The notes under the pieces: generated by a model
What the model saw: only the letters and a program-made list of their open reading frames with translations
Database searches by the model: none
What the model was told of the DNA's origin: nothing
Origin: Malus domestica
Lineage: Eukaryota > Streptophyta > Magnoliopsida > Rosales > Rosaceae
Direction: 5' to 3'
Assembly: GCF_042453785.1 (NCBI RefSeq)
Contig: NC_091675.1
Location: forward strand, 1,066,501-1,130,500
Length of the DNA: 64,000 nt
Program-made: the position numbers and the translations under genes
Part shown: positions 11,401 through 23,493 of the stretch, piece after piece
Position numbering within the stretch: position 1 is the stretch's first letter
Layout of the letters: each line of letters begins with the position of its first letter

Positions 11401-12556
11401 TATAGAGGACATGCTAGGGTTTCTAGGTAATAAGACTTTTTAACATATTTGGACTTAAAGTTTGACTTTCAACATATTTGAGCCTAAATTGGGTTAATGA
11501 TTGGTTTGAAGTTTGGATTAGATAATAAATAACAAACATAAATAAATAAAATTAATATATATTTCATTTAATTCGGTTTGGTTTTTTAATCAACAAAATC
11601 AAAACCGAACCAATAATTTTTATACGGTTTTTTTCAAACTTTGATTCGTTAGTCAATTCAATTTTTTTCGGTTTTCAATTTTTCAATCTCACCCCTTAAC
11701 AGCGAACGAGGACGATGCTATCAAGTATGAGGCGATTGTGGAGATTTGGAAGGAGGATTGAAAGTTGCAGTTGTTGGACTAGTCTTCATTTTGATTCACT
11801 AGCGCCAAAGAACACGCCATCTCATTGTCGTGGCCCCATTGGAGTTGGTGTTTGCTGCAGTGCTTTGCAGTTATTGGTACTTTGCATACACCACTGAGTC
11901 ATTTCTCTCACACAACACAAATAGAAACAAAAGAAAAAGAAACAGAGCTTTCTGCTCTGTTTGTTTGAAAATTAGCTTGATATATCATAGATACAAAACT
12001 CAGTAAAGCATTGATATTTTAGTAATGGAATTAAGTGAAATGAGGGTCATAAACCAAATACACTAGAGCAGCTTCCGTAATACAGTACACTGTTAATACA
12101 ACGTTCGTGCTATTCATCCATTATTTTGTAGAGATAAATTTACACATGACATTATGTTATTTAAACATTACAATTGCGGTGTACTAATGTTATACAAGTC
12201 TTTATTCATAGTAGGATCGAAAACTTATGATTAGAATGTTGACCCGGGTTTTCCACTTTCCACTTATGAACAATTTTCTCTACAACCTTGTAGCATTTCT
12301 CGGAAAATAACTCTTACCTTACAAGATGATGAAAGAAGCATAATATTAGTGTTCACCCTATCCCTACGGATACACCTCTTTGTCCATTAAATTGTGATTA
12401 ATGTATTTTCGTCATACAACATTCTTAGCCGCCTCATCGGAGAAGGAAATGTAGAATGGCCAAAACATGTTTTAACAAAAACGGTTTAGTTTAATACATC
12501 ATGATGTGACCGAAAAATTCAGAAAATAAGTCACTGTAGTAATCAAAATAAATTAG
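11401..12556. other. No supported gene; possible small gene remnant at 11700-11900
   Basis: AT-rich, no intact gene. The piece 11715-11897 is less AT-rich and holds a 60-codon frame. One alternative frame reads DDAIKYEAIVEIWKED, which looks like a fragment of a real protein, but I do not recognise it. The region after 12000 is the 3' flank of the F-box gene. It is mirrored at 27647-28800. Confidence 0.4.
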
Positions 12557-13964
12557 CTAGGAGACTATGGCAGCCTGTTTTTCTTCTCTTTTTCTTTTTC
12601 TGGACAGCGGCGGCAGTCCAACTCTAGGCAATGGCGTTGGCCAACATGGAATCACATATGTCCAGACGTCTCTCCAAGGCCAAAAATCAAAAGTGTTACG
12701 ACCATACCTTTGACCTCTAGGTTTCTCTAAAGTTCTTGCTTGAATGTTGCATTTGATTATGTGTCCACCCATCTCCAAGTATAAAATATCCCCATCATTC
12801 GGGTCCACTGCTAGCACCCGAATCTTGTAGCGCAATCTTATACAATCGTTGAGGAAATCATGCTTCCCCACATCCAATTCGTCCAAGGAAGCCTTGTGTA
12901 TCAAACACCATTTGACTCTTCCTCCTCCGGCTGCCTCATCTTCTTTCAACTCCGAGACACATACAATGAGAGGGCGACCATCATTATAGGGATTAGAAAG
13001 TGTTTCTGGTGGCATCCACGTCTGTAATTGGCACATCCGCAGGCGCCCTCGGCAAATCCCTAGACACGCAACCGTTTTTGTATAGTCCAAAGGCTCATCA
13101 AACTCAATGAACCGACACCCATAGTTACCGTTGTGCGGTGCAAACGGATCAAACCCGATAACGCCACCATAACTCGGCCAATACAACTTTCCATTGTAAG
13201 CAATGCCTGGACGGTTGAAGGTGAAATCAAAACTAATACCTTGTTGTGGACATGATACAACTGATTCTCTCCATTCACCAGTTTCTGAAGAGAAGATGTC
13301 CACCTTAAATTGAGATAAATAGTTTCCAAGTTGAATAATTCGCACAACCCTGCACCGATACTCATCATTGGTGGTTATACTAGTACCAGTACTGCCACCA
13401 TTATCTTGTTCTTGGCTGGCATAGTAGGGATCGCAGATGAATCCCACTTGTGCGATCTTGTGGTGTGGGGGGGGCGGGAGGAAGGGCAACACATTGCCGG
13501 GCGTTTGGATTGCATATGTAGTATTTATGTGGATCATCCTTGGTCAGGCAGCACAAAACTAAGTCATTATACATGGCCACCACTAGCTTTTCTTTTGTGC
13601 CTTTAAACCGCGGGATGAGGTGAAGAGCTGCAATGCTTGTTTTCCAAAGCAGAGCATCGAAGATGATATGACGAAAGGTGAATCCGGCGGGGGAAGGTTT
13701 GGCGGTAGTGTTCGAGAACAAGAGAGTACGCAGCAGCGTAATGGGTTTGTTCCTATCAATTTGCATGCATAAAATGCGGGCAGCAAAATAAGAATTAGAG
13801 ATGAGAGCCAACCACCGCTTGCACACACGCTTATTTCGACGAGCGTATTTGTAAGGAAGTCGGCAAAGGATTTCAACCAATACGCCATCAGGCAGATCAT
13901 TGATGAGGAGGAGTTTTGATGCCAACTGCTCATCAGAAGCAGAAGGCAGGGGCTGGGATCCCAT
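12557..13964 (-). pseudogene. F-box protein gene, frameshifted, left-arm copy
   Basis: The minus strand starts at ATG 13964 (context GCGGCCATGG) and runs to a stop at 12557. The N-terminus encodes an F-box at residues 21-62: LPDGVLVEILCRLPYKYARR, then CKRWLALI. The C-terminal half resembles the associated domain of plant F-box proteins (KLYWPSYGGVIGFDPF, GDILYLEMGG) and ends in a basic KRKR stretch. The two halves lie in different frames, joined in a run of eight C (G on the plus strand) near 13470; a one-base length change would join them into about 468 residues. F-box proteins are substrate receptors of SCF ubiquitin ligases; the substrate cannot be told. A 5' UTR intron lies upstream (about 13988-14145). 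The right-arm copy has the same frameshift. Confidence 0.8.
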
Positions 13965-14145
13965 GGCCGCAGGAATCGGACAACCAACTGCAATTAAAAA
14001 TTCTAAAATTCTAATATGCAATCCAACACTGAATATCTCCTACTTATATACACAGCGAATCCGAAACCTAATCGAAAAAGGAAATCATTTTCGGGTAGGA
14101 AATAAAAATCCGATAAAATTCAAATTAGAATAGGAAACTAACTCA

Positions 14146-14617
14146 CCTGCTTGGTGTCTTCGCCGCTGTGAAGAAAATGGGTCGAGAGAGAGGATGTCGG
14201 CGATGATGGGTGTGACCGGAAGATGGGGCTCCGGCTGCAACATCGATCGGGTTTATGCCATCCACCGTTCATACTTTTTTTTTTTTTTTTGGTGAACAAA
14301 ACAATTCCACCGTTCATACTTTGTCACCAAAAGCCATATTGCTTTTGGATGAGATCGACCACGATGATTGAAGAAAGGCAAGGGTCTCGGAGAGAGGGAG
14401 TTCCAGAGAGACAGGATGAAGCGAGGGGCACAGAGAGAGAGAGAGAGTCAGGCAGAGGAGGGCGTCAAAGGGGTAAAAATTTTGGGAGGAGGGAAGATTA
14501 AAAATTTTCTGGCCGCACGATCTCAACCAACGGTGAAGATGAAGCGTCCGGAGAGAGATCCGGAGAGGATCTGGATCCTTTGGATGGTATTCCTATGGCT
14601 ACATTTAAACTATTTTT
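14146..14617. other. F-box 5' leader and adjoining unrecognised sequence
   Basis: Contains the presumed first non-coding exon of the F-box gene (around 14146-14200), an A/T homopolymer and a GA-rich stretch. The overlapping ORFs at 14223-14655 are compositional. Mirrored at 25586-26058. Confidence 0.4.
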
Positions 14618-15621
14618 TAGCCAAAATTGTCTTTGAAATTTGCATAACACATTAATTTGATCCTAAGATTGAAAATCAATAGAAATTGTCCATGTGATTG
14701 TCCATCATCCATTATTTTGGTCATTTCGTTAAAAACTCTGTTAAGTATTCCGGAGCTCTTGGCAGAAAGTTTAGGCAATTTTCAAAGTTTCGTAACTTAA
14801 TTGTTTCTTAACCAAATTCGACCCATAATATATCAAAATGAAGATAGGAAAGTGTAGAACAAGATTATACCTATTTTGAAGCGCAATGGTTGATGGAGAT
14901 GGCCGGAAAATGGCCTAAAAGGTGACTGGTCCGCAGGAAAACTGGAAAACTAGGTAAACTTTAAACGTTTATAACTTATTCAATACTCAACAAAATCGAG
15001 TGATTCAGAAATTAAAATCATACTTCTTAACGAGACAAAGAGAATGGTACCTTTCTCGACGGCTAACTCGCCGTATTTGGTCGGAAAACGGCTCGAAATT
15101 GGCTTTCTTAGTCTCGAGTTAGCCACTTTTTAATCATTTTCCGATCAAAACACGGTGAATTAGTCATCAAGAAAGGTATCATTCTCTTCGTATCATTAAG
15201 AAGTATGATTTTCATTTTTTGAATCATTCGATTTCGTTAAGTATTGAAGAAGTTATGAACGTCTAAAGTTTACCCAGTTTCTGGCGAGTTTTCCAATTTT
15301 CCCTCAAACCAGTCACCTTTCAGACTATTTTGTGGTCATCTCTGTCAACCATTAGGCTTCCAAATAGGTATAATCTTGTTCTGCACTTTCCTATCTTCAT
15401 TTTGATATATTATGGGTCGAATTTGGTTAAGAAACGATTGAGTTACAAAGCTTTGAAAATTACCCAAACTTCCGGCCAAGAGTTTCGAGATACTTAACGG
15501 AGTTTTTAACGGAATGACCAAAATAATGGATGGTGGACAATCTCAGATACCATTTCTATTGATTTTCAATCTCAGGGACTAAAGTGATATGTTATGTAAA
15601 TTTTAGGCACCATTTTGGCTA
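14618..15621. mobile_element. Foldback element with ~480-bp inverted repeats, left arm
   Basis: The element begins TAGCCAAAATTGTCTTTG and ends CATTTTGGCTA. The two halves are inverted copies around about 15100, with matched blocks such as AACCAAATTCGACCCATAAT against its complement at 15411-15430 and CAAAATGAAGATAGGAAAGT against its complement. The halves have diverged by several percent by eye, so the element is much older than the giant palindrome that carries it. There is no coding capacity. The mirror copy is at 24582-25585. Confidence 0.85.
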
Positions 15622-15814
15622 CAAAAATCAACTACATATTAATAGAACATTTTTTTATCAATCAGAAGAGGGTGAAAATACAATTTAGTCTTCTATCTCA
15701 ACAAAAAAGTTAAGGACAATAACTTAACTTTACAAAATAAAATTTTGCAGTTTTTTCTTTAAGCCTCATTTACAGATGATTTTAACAACACAAAAATAAA
15801 ATATTTATAAAATA

Positions 15815-16083
15815 TGTTGCAGTCCTATTTAGAATAGGAATATGATTGTGTAAATCCTAGTAGATATATGAATGTATCTTATATTCCTATTAGGAGTTGA
15901 TTACCTATTAAATGTTGTAACCTAAATAGAAAGGTTTTTACCTATCCTGCTACTATAAATAAAGGCACAATGGGGTGAATCAAACACACCTCACAATTAT
16001 ACATCTATCTCTTCTTCTTTCTATGCCGCACCCTCTCACTCTATATGGTCTACATAATTGTTTAGTAAATTATGCCTACAACA
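15815..16083 (+). mobile_element. Truncated copia-like LTR remnant, left arm
   Basis: The segment starts TGTTGCAGTCC, carries a TATAAATA-like box near 15953 and ends CCTACAACA. It is followed by CGTTATCATCACG, which resembles the primer-binding region of plant copia elements. No second LTR or coding region is seen, so this is a fossil fragment. The mirror copy is at 24122-24390. Confidence 0.55.
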
Positions 16084-16716
16084 CGTTATCATCACGTTCT
16101 TGACACTGCGATAAAGATAATTTATTATTCACTAAGGGGAGTATTACGTTTTAATCATTATTTTTTATGATTAATTTATTATTTTATTGATATACATGCT
16201 ATTGATTCAATTTAATTTTTTGTGTTGAACATGATACAACGCATTAGAGATGCAATTCCGGCTCTCCGAGAATGATCTTCTACAAAATTCAAAGATTTTT
16301 GTTGTTTTCTGCCAATCAGGTACGCTTAAAATAAAGTAAGATATTTGAAACGACCATGAATCATGAAAATATTCACCATGATGCATGAACCCCCTATATT
16401 TATAATTTTCATTCGGCTATATATATTGTATATGTTTCATATATTGGGGTTTGGATGCGAGTTGTGGAACGGGACGGCCCATCTTCTAATAATAGTAAAA
16501 AAGGCCACAAACGGCAAGCTTTGATTTGTCGTTCATACTTCATAGAAATCCAACTTCTGGAACTAGTCTTCTTCCTTCGGTAGAACAGAGCACGGCTAGC
16601 CCTGCCCAACCCAAGTTTACAGGTATGCTTATATATTGGAATAATTTCAAATTTATGACCGTGTTTAATTTGGTCTGAAAATTCAAATGAATTGATGTTT
16701 GAAAATTCATGGTCAT

Positions 16717-18152
16717 TGATAGGATTTTTACTACTTATGTGAATGCAATAAAAACCTCCTATTTTACTTGCAATAATCACAAGGTTATTGTAGTATAAAC
16801 GGATCTCGCAAGGTCATTCTCCACATGGATTATTAAGTAATTCGAAACAAATCAGATTCCAATTAATGATTGTAAAGTAGAAATTTAGATGATTGATTTT
16901 ATAACCTACTTAAATTAAAAACGAATTTAACTATTAATGATAAGACAATCTGCAATATTAAAGCTAGAGAGAAAAGAAAACAGTTTTGAGAGAAATCAAA
17001 TTAAGAAAGCACTAGGGTTCCACCATCACCTAGCAATCCTATGAATTTTTACCAATTACTTATGATCTACACATGCCACTTTGAAGGTTAGATTTTCCTA
17101 ATTCATATTCTACTTGGAACCTCCAACATAGAACGTATATCTAACATGCAACCCGTCCGGACGTTCGGATCAAATCTAAACATGAAAGACTCATTATGCT
17201 TTATGAAAATCCTTTGAAAAACCATGCAATCTTTAAGACGTGATATTCATCCTAAGATAAATTACAATTATTAATCACAAGAAGCCATCGTCAATTTCAG
17301 GGAACCTTCCGACCAAAATTGCATCAAATTACTTTTCTAAAGATCCTAATGGTGATCAGGCATTAAGACAATTAGATAGTTTTTATCCCGGTGATTAACA
17401 ATTCAAAATATGCATGCAATCAATCATAAGCAATTAAATAAAAATCACATATTCATGCTAAGGCTCAAGGCTTCGCCCTAGCAATAGAAATTAGTTCCGC
17501 ATATTCATAATTGAAATCGTAGAAAATATATTCAAGAAAAGGATTGAAAGCACCTTCAAGCAAAAAGTCTTCAAAACCCTAACAATTCTCTCTGTCTCCC
17601 AAAATTGCATAAAGGAAAGCGTGATCTAAAACTGTAGACGGCTAAGCAATATATTTGCTAAGCCACCACCAAAACCCTAGAAAACATAACCCTAAATTAA
17701 TTGATAAAAATTCGTCTAAAATCTGAACAGCCACGTTTTGGCCCATAAGCTGCTCCAAAACTGGCCCAATAAAGCTGGATTTAATGTTTGGAATATTCTG
17801 AACACTTTTCCAGAAGGCCTCGAACCCATCCGATGTCATCTTGGGCTCCAAAAACGCAATTTAAGCCCAAAAACGTCATTTTCCAGCACTGCGCATTGCT
17901 TCTTTATTTCATCGCCAGAAAATCACCGCTTGGTGGAAAAATCCCAAATTTTGATACGATCAAGCTAAGTGACTCACGAACGTCCTCCAACTGGAATTAC
18001 TCCAAAATTCGTCCATTTGGTCCTGTTTTGCTCCAGAGGAAGTCGAAAGTCCTATATTAAAAATACAATTCGAAGTATCAAAATTCTTCCAAAATATTAA
18101 CCAAAATATACTAAGATTAGGGTAAAATATATAATATAAAATCTACTCATCA
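16717..18152 (-). mobile_element. Solo LTR of a gypsy-like retrotransposon, left arm
   Basis: On the minus strand it starts TGATGAGTAG and ends CCTATCA. It is flanked by the 5-bp target duplication GTCAT (16712-16716 and 18153-18157). At 1436 bp with TG...CA ends and no internal region, it is a solo LTR left by recombination. It sits 66 bases upstream of the start codon of the DSE1-like pseudogene. The mirror copy is at 22053-23488, so the insertion predates the inverted duplication. Confidence 0.85.
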
Positions 18153-18218
18153 GTCATCGTTTTCACTCCTCAGCAGTCAGCTTCTCCACCGAGCGCCGGA
18201 TTTGGGAAAGCAGTTCCG

Positions 18219-19590
18219 ATGAGCAGCAAGCAGAGACGGCCGCCGGACCCAGTGGCGGTTCCGAGGTGCCACCGCGGCTCCGTCATGGACCTCTCTTTTC
18301 ATCCTTCCCAACCACTCCTGTTCACCGGGTACGATTCAGTACACTTATGCAACCTACCCTTTTGTTATCATTTCTCAAAAATTAAAAAATTGGTGCTTTT
18401 TTTTTGTTTTTTTTTTTTTGTTCTAGTTCATCAGATGGCGAGCTGAGGATCTGGGATACTTACCAGCATCGGACTGTATCATCAGCTGGGTAATTTAAAT
18501 ACCAATTTTCCATTTTATTTTTATGATTATGAAGTTCATACCTTTTTTTTGTTTTTGGAATGAAAAGTAAAAATTTATTTGCAACTTTTCAGGGTGCATA
18601 ATGCAGCACATGGTATTGCTTCTGTTGCTTGTACTGCCAACAGAGTTATCAGGTGATTTTCTTTTCATTTTTTCTACTTTTATTTGTTTATTGGCTACAC
18701 AAACGCGCACACACACACATCCTGTATTAGTAGTAGAATTGAAATTTGAAAATGTTGGTGTAGCCAGGGCAGGGATGGGACGGTTAAATGTTGGGGATAT
18801 TGAAGGTGGAGGTCTGCTCAGGTTCTTAGCTAATTCCCATAATTGTAGCCTATAGTTATTCGGTTTCCATTGTACACTGCTTCATTTGTTATTTTTGATC
18901 ATGGCATGCGCCTCATTATTTTTGAACCTTGATATCGCCTTGGTAGGACTCCGTCTGTTACAATCAAGACAAACTCTTACCACTTTTTGTAAACTTTCCT
19001 AGGTGAAGATGCCTCAATCTTGTTCTACACTAGTGGACGGGGTTAAGTGTCATGATGGAGAGGACAGAAGGGTTAGGGGGACCACTGATGAAGATACTCT
19101 AGATGACAGTAGAGACAACGTTGAAGGGAGTCTGCCTGAGCATCCCAGCGCCTTTGAAGGTTTATTTAAATTTGAAACTGATATTCCGGTCAGGAGTGTT
19201 TTCTGTGCACTTTAGCTACGTTCTCGCAGGAGATGAAGGCTTAGACTTTAGATATATCTATTAGTACTGTATTTTCAATTTGTTTTCTTTTTTATTGCTC
19301 TGTGATGGTTCAGAAACAAGAATGTTGATAGACAGTTTTTGAAAACAGAAAATACTGAAGATGAATTTATCTAAATATGTTGCTGTAGCAGGGGAGCAGA
19401 CTTCTGAGGTTTGTATCTAACCTTGAGTATGTCTAGTTTGATTTTCATTTTTGAAGCCCCGATTACTCACTACCTTCATGTGGTTTGCAAAGGTTGAGAT
19501 TTGGGATCTTAATACTGCAGAAAGGTTTGCACGGCTTCCTCAAAGCTGCTTTGGTGGTTCCCCGGGTATTTCTTCCAAGGAGAGAGGTCC
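18219..19590 (+). pseudogene. DSE1: DSE1/TANMEI-like WD40 gene, decayed 5' part, left arm
   Basis: ATG at 18219 opens an exon reading [20 protein letters not shown], then SQPLLFTG. The next exon (about 18426-18480) gives [19 protein letters not shown], and the third VHNAAHGIASVACTANRVIR. Later pieces give GRDGTVKCW, VKMPQSCSTL, YVAVAGEQTSE and [18 protein letters not shown]. Order and content match Arabidopsis DSE1 (TANMEI, At4g29860), an embryo-essential WD40 protein affecting plasmodesmal transport, recalled from memory. Frameshifts occur after GTVKCW (one extra G near 18798) and in the SYHFCK exon (one extra T near 18986). The 3' half with the later WD repeats is missing; homology ends at the palindrome centre. 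This is a pseudogene in its present form. Confidence 0.75.
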
Positions 19591-19860
19591 CATTCTAATT
19601 CATTCAACATTTTGCTTACTAGTTTCCGGGTTTGATTGTGTTTCAGTTTATACCAGATCGAAATAGCTATCAAACCAGACAAGATATTACTAGAAAGTTA
19701 TAAACACGCATAAATGTTGCAGCCAAGAATCAAATATGAGCCAAAAAGCAAATGAAAATCATCTCAAGCTCCAATGTGTCAAAAATACTGATGTCGGTAA
19801 ATTTCATATGACGAAGAAAAACGCACCGCTCCTACATGATGCCTAACTTGTGAAGAAGAT
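19591..19860. other. Unrecognised segment between DSE1 remnant and palindrome centre
   Basis: Possibly intron or downstream sequence of the DSE1-like gene; no further WD40 coding block is visible. Mirrored at 20345-20614. Confidence 0.4.
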
Positions 19861-20350
19861 CCTGCTGTTTCCTTTAGCCCCTTCCAGGATTGGTCATCCA
19901 CTCCTAAAAATCCGAAATTCCAACCAAGGAATCATGAAGCTGGACGTGGACTCGCAGTAATGTTGAGGAATGTAAGAATCCACGTCAACATTACTGCGAG
20001 TCCACGTCCAGCTTCATGATTCCTTACATTCCTCAACATTACTGCGAGTCCACGTCCAGCTTCATGATTCCTTGGTTGGAATTTCGGATTTTTAGGAGTG
20101 GATGACCAATCCTGGAAGGGGCTACATGATGCCTAACTTGTGAAGCTGGACGTGGACTCGCAGTAATGTTGAGGAATGTAAGAATCCACGTCAACATTAC
20201 TGCGAGTCCACGTCCAGCTTCATGATTCCTTACATTCCTCAACATTACTGCGAGTCCACGTCCAGCTTCATGATTCCTTGGTTGGAATTTCGGATTTTTA
20301 GGAGTGGATGACCAATCCTGGAAGGGGCTAAAGGAAACAGCAGGATCTTC
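19860..20350. repeat. Palindrome centre made of nested micro-inversions
   Basis: A ~185-bp segment that includes AGCTGGACGTGGACTCGCAG, its inverse CTGCGAGTCCACGTCCAGCT and GGTTGGAATTTCGGATTTTT occurs twice in direct orientation (about 19938-20124 and 20146-20332). Each copy contains a short inverted repeat around AGGAATGTAAGAATCCACGT. TACATGATGCCTAACTTGTG appears on the plus strand near 19833 and 20124 and inverted near 20355. This zig-zag order is typical of template switching. Confidence 0.85.
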
Positions 20351-20614
20351 TTCACAAGTTAGGCATCATGTAGGAGCGGTGCGTTTTTCTTCGTCATATG
20401 AAATTTACCGACATCAGTATTTTTGACACATTGGAGCTTGAGATGATTTTCATTTGCTTTTTGGCTCATATTTGATTCTTGGCTGCAACATTTATGCGTG
20501 TTTATAACTTTCTAGTAATATCTTGTCTGGTTTGATAGCTATTTCGATCTGGTATAAACTGAAACACAATCAAACCCGGAAACTAGTAAGCAAAATGTTG
20601 AATGAATTAGAATG

Positions 20615-21986
20615 GGACCTCTCTCCTTGGAAGAAATACCCGGGGAACCACCAAAGCAGCTTTGAGGAAGCCGTGCAAACCTTTCTGCAGTATTAAGATC
20701 CCAAATCTCAACCTTTGCAAACCACATGAAGGTAGTGAGTAATCGGGGCTTCAAAAATGAAAATCAAACTAGACATACTCAAGGTTAGATACAAACCTCA
20801 GAAGTCTGCTCCCCTGCTACAGCAACATATTTAGATAAATTCATCTTCAGTATTTTCTGTTTTCAAAAACTGTCTATCAACATTCTTGTTTCTGAACCAT
20901 CACAGAGCAATAAAAAAGAAAACAAATTGAAAATACAGTACTAATAGATATATCTAAAGTCTAAGCCTTCATCTCCTGCGAGAACGTAGCTAAAGTGCAC
21001 AGAAAACACTCCTGACCGGAATATCAGTTTCAAATTTAAATAAACCTTCAAAGGCGCTGGGATGCTCAGGCAGACTCCCTTCAACGTTGTCTCTACTGTC
21101 ATCTAGAGTATCTTCATCAGTGGTCCCCCTAACCCTTCTGTCCTCTCCATCATGACACTTAACCCCGTCCACTAGTGTAGAACAAGATTGAGGCATCTTC
21201 ACCTAGGAAAGTTTACAAAAAGTGGTAAGAGTTTGTCTTGATTGTAACAGACGGAGTCCTACCAAGGCGATATCAAGGTTCAAAAATAATGAGGCGCATG
21301 CCATGATCAAAAATAACAAATGAAGCAGTGTACAATGGAAACCGAATAACTATAGGCTACAATTATGGGAATTAGCTAAGAACCTGAGCAGACCTCCACC
21401 TTCAATATCCCCAACATTTAACCGTCCCATCCCTGCCCTGGCTACACCAACATTTTCAAATTTCAATTCTACTACTAATACAGGATGTGTGTGTGTGTGC
21501 GTTTGTGTAGCCAATAAACAAATAAAAGTAGAAAAAATGAAAAGAAAATCACCTGATAACTCTGTTGGCAGTACAAGCAACAGAAGCAATACCATGTGCT
21601 GCATTATGCACCCTGAAAAGTTGCAAATAAATTTTTACTTTTCATTCCAAAAACAAAAAAAAGGTATGAACTTCATAATCATAAAAATAAAATGGAAAAT
21701 TGGTATTTAAATTACCCAGCTGATGATACAGTCCGATGCTGGTAAGTATCCCAGATCCTCAGCTCGCCATCTGATGAACTAGAACAAAAAAAAAAAAACA
21801 AAAAAAAAGCACCAATTTTTTAATTTTTGAGAAATGATAACAAAAGGGTAGGTTGCATAAGTGTACTGAATCGTACCCGGTGAACAGGAGTGGTTGGGAA
21901 GGATGAAAAGAGAGGTCCATGACGGAGCCGCGGTGGCACCTCGGAACCGCCACTGGGTCCGGCGGCCGTCTCTGCTTGCTGCTCAT
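20615..21986 (-). pseudogene. DSE1: DSE1/TANMEI-like WD40 gene, decayed 5' part, right arm
   Basis: Inverse copy of 18219-19590, with ATG at 21986 and the same exon blocks, the same frameshifts and the same missing 3' half. Only rare substitutions separate the two copies (for example Arg to His in the 84-codon frame at 21350-21604). The shared frameshifts show that the gene was already broken before it was mirrored, unless one copy is an assembly product of the other. Confidence 0.75.
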
Positions 21987-22052
21987 CGGAACTGCTTTCC
22001 CAAATCCGGCGCTCGGTGGAGAAGCTGACTGCTGAGGAGTGAAAACGATGAC

Positions 22053-23488
22053 TGATGAGTAGATTTTATATTATATATTTTACCCTAATCTTAGTATATT
22101 TTGGTTAATATTTTGGAAGAATTTTGATACTTCGAATTGTATTTTTAATATAGGACTTTCGACTTCCTCTGGAGCAAAACAGGACCAAATGGACGAATTT
22201 TGGAGTAATTCCAGTTGGAGGACGTTCGTGAGTCACTTAGCTTGATCGTATCAAAATTTGGGATTTTTCCACCAAGCGGTGATTTTCTGGCGATGAAATA
22301 AAGAAGCAATGCGCAGTGCTGGAAAGTGACGTTTTTGGGCTTAAATTGCGTTTTTGGAGCCCAAGATGACATCGGATGGGTTCGAGGCCTTCTGGAAAAG
22401 TGTTCAGAATATTCCAAACATTAAATCCAGCTTTATTGGGCCAGTTTTGGAGCAGCTTATGGGCCAAAACGTGGCTGTTCAGATTTTAGACGAATTTTTA
22501 TCATTTAATTTAGGGTTATGTTTTCTAGGGTTTTGGTGGTGGCTTAGCAAATATATTGCTTAGCCGTCTACAGTTTTAGATCACGCTTTCCTTTATGCAA
22601 TTTTGGGAGACAGAGAGAATTGTTAGGGTTTTGAAGACTTTTTGCTTGAAGGTGCTTTCAATCCTTTTCTTGAATATATTTTCTACGATTTCAATTATGA
22701 ATATGCGGAACTAATTTCTATTGCTAGGGCGAAGCCTTGAGCCTTAGCATGAATATGTGATTTTTATTTAATTGCTTATGATTGATTGCATGCATATTTT
22801 GAATTGTTAATCACCGGGATAAAAACTATCTAATTGTCTTAATGCCTGATCACCATTAGGATCTTTAGAAAAGTAATTTGATGCAATTTTGGTCGGAAGG
22901 TTCCCTGAAATTGACGCTGGCTTCTTGTGATTAATAATTGTAATTTATCTTAGGATGAATATCACGTCTTAAAGATTGCATGGTTTTTCAAAGGATTTTC
23001 ATAAAGCATAATGAGTCTTTCATGTTTAGATTTGATCCGAACGTCCGGACGGGTTGCATGTTAGATATACGTTCTATGTTGGAGGTTCCAAGTAGAATAT
23101 GAATTAGGAAAATCTAACCTTCAAAGTGGCATGTGTAGATCATAAGTAATTGGTAAAAATTCATAGGATTGCTAGGTGATGGTGGAACCCTAGTGCTTTC
23201 TTAATTTGATTTCTCTCAAAACTGTTTTCTTTTCTCTCTAGCTTTAATATTGCAGATTGTCTTATCATTAATAGTTAAATTCGTTTTTAATTTAAGTAGG
23301 TTATAAAATCAATCATCTAAATTTCTACTTTACAATCATTAATTGGAATCTGATTTGTTTCGAATTACTTAATAATCCATGTGGAGAATGATCTTGCGAG
23401 ATCCGTTTATACTACAATAACCTTGTGATTCTTGCAAGTAAAATAGGAGGTTTTTATTGCATTCACATAAGTAGTAAAAATCCTATCA
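22053..23488 (+). mobile_element. Solo LTR of a gypsy-like retrotransposon, right arm
   Basis: TGATGAGTAG...CCTATCA, flanked by ATGAC at 22048-22052 and 23489-23493. It is the mirror of 16717-18152 and lies 66 bases upstream of the DSE1-like start codon, in the opposite direction to that gene. Confidence 0.85.
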
Positions 23489-23493
23489 ATGAC

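Larger units (their letters stand above)
5683..20102 (+). repeat. Giant inverted repeat, left arm
   Basis: Almost every landmark between about 8.1 kb and 20.1 kb recurs inverted in the second half, with the sum of paired coordinates close to 40205: F-box ORF 12557-13537 with 26666-27646, WD40 start 18219 with 21986, solo LTR 16717-18152 with 22053-23488, hairpin cluster 10063-11165 with 29039-30141. The arms differ by only scattered single bases and small indels by eye. The outer part (5683-6345) pairs with 32470-33148 after allowing for a 2-kb tandem duplication present only in this arm. Confidence 0.9.

Noticed and set aside
11149-11412. 87-codon minus-strand frame, and its mirror at 28791-29054
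   Set aside because: Produced by the GA/CT-rich tract; almost only Phe, Leu, Ser and Pro.
14223-14655. Overlapping charged ORFs near the F-box leader
   Set aside because: Arise from a GA-rich tract; no homology and no splice structure.
16409-16780. 123-codon minus-strand frame and its mirror at 23425-23796
   Set aside because: Starts within the solo LTR and has no recognisable domain; duplicated only because the arm is.
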